Positions 52,788 through 64,000 of a DNA stretch of 64,000 bases are shown here, in pieces; the stretch's first letter is position 1, and every line of letters begins with the position of its first letter. Made by a program: the position numbers and the translations under genes. The DNA lies in contig NC_086354.1 of the NCBI RefSeq assembly GCF_036324505.1, positions 19,530,707 through 19,594,706 on the forward strand, written 5' to 3'. The DNA comes from Eleginops maclovinus. Its lineage: Eukaryota; Chordata; Actinopteri; Perciformes; Eleginopidae. The notes beneath the pieces are model-generated. The model had not been told where the DNA came from. It made no database searches and saw only the letters and a program-made list of their open reading frames with translations.

Positions 52788-54356
52788 CAAAGCGAATTGT
52801 GGGTCAGAAAAAATTATCAGTTGAATACCAACAACAACTCCTCAGCCCTCAGGGATAAAGCTAGCAAACCTACACCTTGATCATTTATGATTTCACATGA
52901 CTGACAATAGCAGAGAAGTGTAAATAGTTAATATCCTGATCTTCTTTATTCCTGCTTGTTTGACTTTTAAAGAATGTGTTCTACGTTTTCTTTCTATTAT
53001 GGCAAGAAAGTAAGAACTGTGCATTTAATTCCCATCTGATTTTAACAGCAAAGAGGTCTGTCTGAAACAAAAGGGGCGAGTCCTGCAAGCTAGATCAGGC
53101 AGTCAACTCGAGCACCAATGACATATTCACACGCGACGCGCCTCGTCCCTCTTACAACCAACCAAACACCTTCTGCTAAATCTGCCGCTCTATTTGAGCT
53201 GCCAGATTAGCCTGCCTTGCTAATCCTGCTACAGCTCATGCTCGCCTGCCCCACCACCACCCCAGCTTCCACACCAGCCTCCACCTGTAGGCTCGGGGGG
53301 ATGGTTATCTGATCATCACTCAGTGCTCTATGTAAATCTGTGGAGTGCAGATGCCCAAGCCTGGATGTGTTGCTTCTAATAAACATATAAAGAAATATCT
53401 GAGTTGTCTGACTGAACTCTAATCAACACTGGTTTGACTGATTACTAATACATGTCGTTAATATATTACAGAGAGCTGGATAAATAAGATTAATTAATCA
53501 TAGAGCACAAATAAGACTAAAGTGTAACCGTACAAGATTATCTGTGGTCAGTAATAAGAATCTAGAAATGATTTGCTGTTACTAGGTTTAACCGCAGTGA
53601 TCCAATCGATGATTCCAATCAGCTCTATCCAACTGATAATACCTAATTTGGCAGACATCCATCAGCAAGCTGTTAAACACACGTCTAGCTATTTCTGAAT
53701 GTGTGGTAAAAAAATGGAAAGTAAATTTGGGTAAAATGTAGAACTAGTGAGTGTGTTATTCAAGTTATGTCTGAAGGCATCAATTACTGAGGATGCATTG
53801 CTAGTGTTCGGGTCAACACCAGCTGAATAATTCTGCCATTCACAATTTACATGTACAATTGGAGGGCTGAATTGGAAATGATTGACAAACATGAGCGAAT
53901 GCATTCTGTCCTTTCATAAAACACATTTCACAGCTCCCAGCTTTGACAGAATAGATGCCTGTAACTTCGCCCAGTTCACTGGACTATGTAATCGAGTTTA
54001 TGTGGACTACTTTTATCCAAGTGAAGCCCTGCAAAAGGTTTTTATGAATAAATGCACATTCTGATTTTATCCCCTGATTTTTGTTATAAAAATCTGGGAT
54101 TCAATCATTTAACAATATCCTGTGGGCGTCAAATGATTAGGACATTTTAGGTTTCAGTAGCTAGAACTAAACTAACCGTTAGTGATGCATTGATCCCATA
54201 GGCTGATTGATGAATTTGTATGTATTAGTTACAGATATGAAGAAATGGATACATTCATTCCTGTATATTCATGTTCAAACACATACAAGAGTGCTGGTTT
54301 TGTATCAAAATATTTCAAAATCTTGAAGTTTAGGTGTTTGGGTGAATATTATATTT
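52788..54356. other. Non-coding stretch; balanced patch at 53080-53400
   Basis: The region 53080-53300 has several CpGs (CACGCGACGCGCC near 53133) and a GCCAGATTAGCC-type block and may be regulatory. The rest is AT-rich and featureless. Confidence 0.45.
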
Positions 54357-54445
54357 TGGGGAGCAGTGTAAAATCCACAATTTTAGAGATACTGAGGTTG
54401 TGAATTTAAGTCTTCCCACAGGCTGCTACCAACAACAAAAAGCTT
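54357..54445 (+). repeat. Possible decayed tRNA-derived SINE
   Basis: GGGGAGCAGTGTAAAATCC, then GAGGTTGTGAATTTAAGTCT and CCCACAGGCTG, resemble the head and B box of a degraded tRNA-derived SINE. No clear 3' end was found. Confidence 0.3.
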
Positions 54446-57400
54446 CTAAATCTCTACAAATCTCCAGATTTGTTGAGTGAGCTGTTGCCTCTGGAATCAA
54501 CGACTACTTACTAAGTCAACACAGTCAAAATGTAAAATGGTGTATTTAGAACCAATTGCTTTGTTCTTTCCTGGACTTTTCTTATGAAGGAAGGAAAGTT
54601 CCAAGTCAAATAACAAAGCATTACTGTTTTATTTCCAAACTGGATCAAAACATTGATTTCAAGCCCTCTCGACAATACCAGGGAAGAACTTCTGGTTGAG
54701 GAATACCTAATCCTGGTAGCAAAATATTGGGTCTGCCAATATTGGGGATGTTAAATCCCCCTCAGGTTACATAAGCACCAAACCTCCCAGCAAGAAAAAC
54801 AAGAGTCCCGAATTCAATGTTTTTGAAAGTTGTTACAGCCCTGCTTCTGAAATAAAAAGTTATATCAGTAAGTAGTAGTTAGCATGAGCAATACTCAAAA
54901 TTGGTTAACCAAAAATATGCCAGGGAAATGGCACCATGATTATTTTGACAAGGGAGTTCTTGTGCAGCACCCAAACACCAGAGCAATGAGGGCCTAGCAA
55001 CAAAACATGTCACCATAATATAAAAACAAACAAGTTCTTGCAGATTACCATTTTACAACTGTAAAAGTATTCTCAAGATGGTACAAATTGTAAGCTATTG
55101 CACTGAGCTGAGAGAGTAAGACCATGTTGAATCCCATGCAGATGCAAACAGCTTGATGCTGGAGCCAAGGGAAGGTGAATCATCTGCTGATCCACTTCAG
55201 CATTTTAATCAAGGGCCTTAACCTAGTGATCCAATCCAGGGAGCCAGGCTCAGCCAAGCGCACACGGCCTGAAAGACGTGACGGCAGCAACATGAATGGA
55301 AATGGCCCGGGCTAGGCAGCATGCCACTGCAAGCAACATCAGTGTTTTAGAAACTATTGTGCTATTTACCCCACAAGATCCACTTTCCTTCCTTTCTACT
55401 GACGCTTTAGTTGGGCACATTTGGGTCAACCGTTTAAAACCTTTCAAATAGTTGAATGAGTGCATGAACAAAGTGCGTCTGTTTCTCGCAGCACCCGAGC
55501 CAAGAAAGAGGTTGATAGAACCTCTTCAAATAAAGGCCATCCTTACGTTTGGACAAGCTGATGCAACTTAAGATGTTGGTTGGGCTCTCTGGAGGACGTC
55601 TGATGATTTGTACTTTCCATGGTGTTTTGTACAATGTTTGTAGTTAAAGAAAAAAAGGAAAGAATATGGTGGTTCAAATTCCCCTGTGCAGATACCATGA
55701 TTAATGAGGCCGACCGGAGTGTTTTTATTACGACCGGACCACAAACCATCAGGACTCCTACCCACTAATTACTTTGTCAGTGTGTGCACACATGCAAGCG
55801 TGTGAATGTGCATTCCTGAGCAACGAGTGTGCGCATGCTGTTTATGTCCACAGAGCTACATGGACAAGTGTGTGCAAGCAGGAGAAGTGAGGAAGGAAGA
55901 TAGAAACTATGATAATATTTGTCTGAGTCAATGAGTTACTCACCAGAGTTACTAAAAGCCTTCCAGCTAGAGCGTGGGAGGCTCTTCTTGTGTGTGTTTG
56001 GTATGTACAGTATGTACAGATGGGGCTATAGATGTGGTATGTGTGTTATGTGTATTAGTGTGTGTTTGCATAGGGGGTTGAGAAGGGGGCACTGCTTGGT
56101 GAAGCTGAAAGAGGAGAGATGACATGCTGTCAGTCTGAGTTGACGGTCACCGCTCAATGCTTTAGCGCCTCCTGACACGTTCTATTCAGACCAGGGAGAC
56201 CGCACAGCGCCTCCGGCATGCCGAGGAATCCCGCCTTTTAATTGAGCCTTTACCCAAGATTCATTTCACTCTGCACCTCGGGCCTCACTTGGAGCATACA
56301 AAACTATGAGAGTGACAAAACTGGGCCTCACATTGTTCCGGCTTAGAGGCTGAGAAAACCTAGACCTACATAAAAATTGTAACCTTTAGAGACATTATCC
56401 CAGTTTCACAGGCACTGAAACCTCACTAATCTGAACCTCCATCACATGAAAGTCGTTTTATAATAAGAACAGCCCATTTTGATGTAGTGAGACCTCCATT
56501 AACCAATGTAGCTTTATGGTAAGAGCTGGATCCCTCGAGTCAGAAGATATACTTAAGGAAAGAAAAGAGATGAGATGACCTTGTGAAAGATACCTGAAAG
56601 CTGTAATGTGAGATTAACAAGACTGAATGTTTCCTGATCATTCTGTGCTGAAGCAATAATATATAATATAAATCCCAAACGATAATTTGTTGGTTATTTG
56701 GCCAATTTCAATGTCATTTTGTAAAAGAAATCTGCAACATAGTTTACTGGAAATAATACAATTTGGTACAAAAACAGAGTGTGCAATTAGTAAAATTCCA
56801 ATATAATAATATAAACTAATTAATGTGAAATTTGTCTACAGGCATATTAACAGTTTTTCTTTCATCAGGTAAGCTCCAAATTCACCTTCAAATATGTTAT
56901 TAAGAACTGTTACAAAGCTGTACCGGTAATTCATCCAACAAATAATACAGAGCATTCGGTGGTTCCAGCTTCTCAAACGTGAGGATATGTTGCTTTTCAT
57001 TGTGCTTTTTTCGCTGTACATTTTTTCCCTTCGAGATCAGCTAATTCAGAAATACTCACACTGTCATTTATTATGAAGAAAAAATTCTCAATCTAATCAT
57101 CACCTTCATCATGCTCCATACTGATTAACATTCCATAAAGGCAACGCCTCATTAAGCTACAGTCCATTTCAGGAGAGCAGTCACATGGAAACCCCTACAG
57201 TCTGAGAGCAGGAATGGGTTGATGATGCATGGTTTTGCCCTTGTGTTGTTATGCAACACTTCAAAAAGAGAACCGGATTTCTATGTGACTTAATCTCTAA
57301 AGCCTGTTCTGAGAGAGGAGACGAGAAACCACAGAGAGTCCTAGCAGGCTTCATTAGCACCAGCTGGAAAGAAAAGGGCCTCACCTGCTGTGACAGATCT

Positions 57401-57651
57401 TCTCAGAGCTCTCCGAGCAAACAATGTGCTTCATTATTCTCTCCTACTCTCCTCCTACTGTTCTCTCCTCTGGTCCACTGTGAAGACTGAATTATGGCGT
57501 ACATTGCTAAATTAATTTTATTTCCACAAAACCACTGCAAACAGGACAAATTGTAAAAGGTGCTGGGATACCTCAACTCATTAACTAAGGTGTGTATTAA
57601 CTTTAAAAATAAAGTCTTATCTTAGCTGAATACCAGATTAATCCCATTTGT
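54446..57651. other. Non-coding stretch with an enhancer-like patch at 56130-56310
   Basis: No gene recognised. 56130-56310 is GC-richer, with several CpGs and a TTTTAATTGAGCC core, and may be conserved. Frames of 60-73 codons on the minus strand at 55250-55765 overlap each other and lack family resemblance. Confidence 0.5.
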
Positions 57652-57963
57652 TTTAAAGGGGCCCTATTATGCTTGTATGCATGCCAATGTTCTACAAAGG
57701 CCAAATTATCTGGAACACCTACATTGTAGTCCTATGTTCAGTTACGCGGCATAGTGAGATAACTACAAAACACTTGAATACATTGTATGTGTTAATAAGC
57801 TAAGGGACGGGATATCTCTAAGTAGTTGACCAATCAGAACAGAGCAGGCCAGCTAACCAATCAGAGCAGTTTGGCCTCTGGTTTCAGACAGAGGGTGAAA
57901 AAAGTATCCGAAAATAAAGCACATTAAAGAACGTTAAAGCATGTAACATAAGGCCCCTCTAAG
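57652..57963. mobile_element. Decayed non-autonomous DNA transposon of a common fish type
   Basis: The left end TTTAAAGGGGCCCTATTATG and the reverse complement of the right end (CTTAGAGGGGCCTTATG) form imperfect terminal inverted repeats. The interior contains ACCAATCAGAACAGAGCAGG, CCAATCAGAGCAG and GGTTTCAGACAGAGGGTGAA. These match, from memory, the internal layout of a very abundant fish MITE. About 310 bp; too short for a transposase. Flanking TTAA-like bases hint at a TTAA target site but are not conclusive. Confidence 0.7.
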
Positions 57964-58109
57964 ACAATTGGCAGTAAAAAGGACACTCAACAGAAAGTAC
58001 AATAAGCATGTTTTGATCATAAATGTAATTTAGAAAATATGCAGATACATTATACGACTGATGAACAGACATTCGCTTAAAATAAAGTGAGTGATGGATG
58101 ACTTGCACC
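57964..58109. other. Spacer between repeat elements
   Basis: Nothing recognised. Confidence 0.4.
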
Positions 58110-58268
58110 TGAGCCGTTGTGAGCAGTATGATGGTCAGGGCACGATATATTTGTTCATGTTATATGTTCTTGTTTATATTTGCACTGTGGGACTGCCAGA
58201 AACGGTATTTCAATGTTCTGTATGTATAACACATGAGGAAACTTTGACAATAAAGTGGACTTTGACTA
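58110..58268 (+). mobile_element. Non-LTR retrotransposon 3' end, plus strand
   Basis: GGACTGCCAGAAACGGTATT, TCAATGTTCTGTATG and then TTTGACAATAAAGTGGACTT form a LINE-type 3' end seen widely in fish, with the ACAATAAAG block followed by a GACTTTGAC tail. The SINE at 25.1 kb ends in a similar ACAATAAAGTTGA block. 5'-truncated and non-coding. Confidence 0.65.
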
Positions 58269-58699
58269 TAACGTACGGTCAGAGTGAATTAAAAGTCCCC
58301 CCTCGTCCTCTGTTCAGGTGGCCACACTTGTTGAGCAGTCATTTTAAGTCTGAATGAAACAGATAAATCGCTTGTTGAGATGGATGTTTTTTGCAGTGTA
58401 TGGACAGGAGCAATTTCCCTGGTGACAGACAGCTCAATAGTGATCCCTGTCTGAGTCTCAGTGTGTGTTCTGACTCCCTGCCTGTTAATAAGCAAAGCTC
58501 CCCAGAGGCACAGCTGGATCCTCTGTTTGCCCTGTTACCAAGGTCTATCCTATCAATACTAAATTTAATGGAGCATCCAGGATGCAAAATGCACACCACA
58601 GGGCTTTTGGATGTACAAAACTGTAAACTGTACACATACTATACTCTAGCTAACGGGAGATAATAATTAGGCCGGTGCATAAAATCAATAGTTTACTGG
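58269..58699. other. Non-coding stretch, no gene seen
   Basis: Overlapping frames on both strands (up to 98 codons) without family resemblance. Confidence 0.45.
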
Positions 58700-58950
58700 C
58701 CATGGGAGGCTTTTCTTTAGCACAACAAAGCTTTGAGCTATATGCTAATATCTGCATGCTCATGTGATCACCATGACAATGTACATTTGCTCATTTTCAG
58801 ATGGTCACGGTAACATTCACTGTACGTTAGTTTAGCATTTTGGCATGGCAACATTGGCACTAATGTAGCACTCGTTGGATGTCAATTAGTTTTGCAGGTG
58901 TAGACAAATTGCAATTTTAGCGCCACATTGCTAGCATGGCTAATAATTAA
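58700..58950. repeat. Decayed dispersed fish repeat with GCTAATATCTGCATGCT layout
   Basis: The order GAGCTATATGCTAATATCTG, CATGCTCATGTGATCACCATG, TAGTTTAGCATTTTGGCATG and AATTAGTTTTGCAGGTGTAG follows a repeat common in fish (TGCTAACATGCT-type blocks ending in AGTTTTGCAGGT). It is diverged and non-coding. Confidence 0.5.
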
Positions 58951-61040
58951 GAGCAGGAACCAATTATTGCACTACACAGCAACCCTTTTAGGAGAGATGT
59001 ATTATGTGTTTTTACAGGCGTATTGGTCGTATGCTAGCAATGTTCAACCAACACGGCTATGGTGCACCTTTTATTCAGCATAAAGTAAGCCTTTAGAAAA
59101 CCCAGTTGAATCATAAAACATTTTTGCAGTCTGAAATTCCGGAGCCAAAAATCCTGATATGACCACAAAAAATGGACCAGGCAGGGTTGTCTCTCTAATG
59201 GCCAAGAGAAACTGGTTTCACAGCATGAGGACAGTTAAAGGAGACAAAACCTACCAAATATATTTGGGGAAAATATTTCTGCAGACCCAAAAAACTGGTT
59301 CCTTGCAAGAGCAGCTGTTGTTCATCTAAAATCCCCACAGAGCTACTTACTCATATCTATTTGTTAATTGTCATAAATTGTATTAATTAAATGTAGTTTC
59401 CTACATGGTGTTCTTTATCAGCAGTATTTAGGATGTTCTCTAGAGGTGTACTGCTGCCTCAAGTCATATTTGAATGCTTTATCAGTAGAAAAAGAAAAAT
59501 AACTATGTAGTTTGTTATTGTGGTTATATAAATGTCATTTATAGTGCTGCTTTTAGATTGCTGCCAGATTGGCCCCGGTAAAGCAGGTGTGTGTCTCACT
59601 TTGTTACTGAAAGTGGCAGAGCAAACTGTTTTGACCTCAGCTAAATGCCAACAAATATGGATTGAGGCAGAATATTTTGTTAGATAAAGACAAGTTGTAG
59701 ATTTTGGAAATTATTACATCTATCTTTCTTTCAATAAATGCTGACTTTTGGACTTTAGAAAGCTCCCACGTTATTGGGAAATGTCTGGAAACAATCTTTA
59801 ACAGCCACCACTGGACTCTTATTCTACAAACAGTCCAATACTAATAACATTAGGCTTTATCTGCAACTGTGCAGGAAGAGAGGGTGTAAACAGAATGAAT
59901 AGAGATGTTACTTTTACTAATTATGTTTTGAATCTGCCAACTGTTTGGTACAGCCTCAGGCTGGTTTGGTTAATGTGAATACAGTGCTAAAGAAATATTC
60001 AGATGTAGCTGACTTCAATGGTTTGCGTGTTGACATTTCTTTGGCAAGTTTCCAGGCTGTACTTTGTTGTGGTGTTTTAAATTCATATAAAAACAGTGAT
60101 GTAACACAGTCCAATAAAGTGAAACTAAGAGCCTCCAAGATGACCACAGACTTGGATCAACGGTGGCAAGAACCACACATGAAATGCATAATAAAAAGGT
60201 GGCTGACTTTACAAGACTGTCCGACTGCATTGTACTATAGAGGGGTTACATATCCTTTCCAGGCTTTTTGTATCGACCCAATAATACATGTATTGCAAAG
60301 AAAAGTCTAGTATTCTCAAAATGTGCCAGCAGGAACAAAGTGCAAAAAAAAAAGTAATTACATTTGAAGGGTTTAATCCTAAAAAGTGCATAAAGTAATT
60401 TGATTTCCTGAAACAGATGATGACAGATGATTCCATTTTTACAAACGTTATATCCCAGCCAAAGGTTGTGAGATGGCTAATTACTTTATGATAATACATA
60501 GTAAGTTTTACTTTTGTTTCAGTTATCATTTTATTAAAGGAAGAGTCACTCTTGCAAATGGTATTTTATACTGTAATGAAACTTTCCTCTTTTCAATACC
60601 ACAGACTTTTTGGTGTGAAGATTTTTCATTATGATGAGTCATGAGGATGGGTTGTAAATGGTTGTTTCTGGCAGCCCGAGGTGCTGAGACAATTCATGAG
60701 GATATAGCCGTGCTTTTTCTACGAACAGAAACAGCATGAGTAGCAAAATTCCCTTTCCCTTCATTTTAGCAGATTTTCGGGGAAAAAAATAGCTCACCTC
60801 TGCAGTCTGCACCATTGTGATTCTCACACAAACAGGACGCACATAGACGTGGCGTGAATACACCTGCATGCAAACACTCAATTTGAATTAATATTTTGTA
60901 TCACTCCTTGCCCTTAATCACTTCTTCAACTCAACTTAATCCGTCTTCTTAAGTTAACCTTAAACCTAAATCCTTAGAATAAATTAATTCCTCAAAGAAT
61001 CCCTGAGTGGAAGCTTCACAAGAAGAAAAATAAAAATGCA

Positions 61041-61041
<1 letters not shown>
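58951..61041. other. Non-coding stretch, no gene seen
   Basis: AT-rich. Frames up to 121 codons (59945-60310 plus) resemble nothing known. No repeats recognised. Confidence 0.5.

Positions 61042-61071
<30 letters not shown>
61042..61071 (+). repeat. (CA)n microsatellite, about 30 bp
   Basis: Fifteen perfect AC/CA units. Confidence 0.97.
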
Positions 61072-61073
<2 letters not shown>

Positions 61074-61089
61074 GTGTTGTGTTTACAGG

Positions 61090-61440
61090 GAAAAGGTAAG
61101 GGTGATTTTCGTTGAGTGTCCCTGCCACTGCAGTGATGTAGTGTCCTCGGTTGACAGCGGTGTGAATCTGCTATCCTTGAGAAGCTGCCCATCTCTACGG
61201 AAACTCATGCCAGTGGACATTAGTCTCGGACCTATCCCTCTGTTTGGGATTTATACCCATTAATAATTCATTCACTGTGGCGGACTTATGAGGGGCCTCT
61301 TTCCCTCACTGCACCTCACCGGTCCATTTACACGCTTGGAAATGACGCACAGTAGAGTAATGTGCAGAGTAGTGGCCGTCGCATTTAAGCTGGAAGGAAG
61401 AAAAGTGAATATAAAAAGGAGGAGATAGAGAGCTCCCTGC
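61090..61440. other. Enhancer-like patch between two (CA)n repeats
   Basis: Complex sequence with about ten CpGs and an ACCCATTAATAATTCATT core at 61255-61272. It has the look of a conserved non-coding element. On the plus strand an acceptor-like TTTACAG and donor-like GTAAGG bracket only 7 nt near 61090, which I do not treat as an exon. Confidence 0.3.
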
Positions 61441-61462
61441 TTGCTGTCTCCATCTCCCATGC

Positions 61463-64000
<2,538 letters not shown>

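Overview
The window reads as gene-poor, non-coding chromosomal DNA from a ray-finned (teleost) fish. It is AT-rich, has very long dinucleotide repeats, and carries short dispersed repeats of types familiar from fish genomes: tRNA-derived SINEs, outlying 3' ends of non-LTR retrotransposons, and short non-autonomous DNA transposons with terminal inverted repeats. No open frame could be matched to a known protein family. The long open frames are mostly translated microsatellites or chance openings. No bacterial operon structure, CRISPR array, rRNA gene or intact tRNA gene was seen.

Layout. From 1 to 19.5 kb there is mostly unremarkable sequence with a (TGGA)n repeat and a LINE-type tail near 7.4 kb, a possible 33-nt microexon on the minus strand at 9389-9421, a 99-bp (TG)n tract at 12.9 kb and several enhancer-like patches. 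At 19.54-20.06 kb lies the clearest gene-like signal: a CpG island of about 32 CpGs whose left edge is a GTAAGT splice donor on the minus strand. It looks like a promoter plus first exon of a gene read leftward. From 20 to 42 kb there are retroelement tails at 23.2-23.9 kb, a SINE at 25.1 kb, a stretch of denser and GC-richer sequence at 26.2-29.6 kb that resembles conserved non-coding DNA, a 458-bp inverted-repeat transposon at 29.8 kb containing a second palindrome, and a reverse-oriented SINE at 40.9 kb. From 42 to 64 kb there are more microsatellites (including a pure 190-bp (CA)n), decayed dispersed repeats, a second CpG-enriched patch at 49.9-50.2 kb ending in a strong plus-strand donor, a second inverted-repeat element at 57.7 kb and a LINE-type tail at 58.2 kb.

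If the two CpG-rich patches are real first exons, the 30 kb between them is an intergenic region with genes pointing outward on each side. This, and the many enhancer-like patches (RFX X-boxes, a CRE palindrome, POU/homeodomain sites), would suit a developmental regulatory domain. That picture is inference. The repeats and microsatellites are read directly from the sequence; exons and enhancers are candidates only. Repeat family resemblance is from memory of fish repeat sequence, not from a database search. No convincing undescribed system was found; the most structured novel-looking item is the nested palindromic element at 29818-30275.
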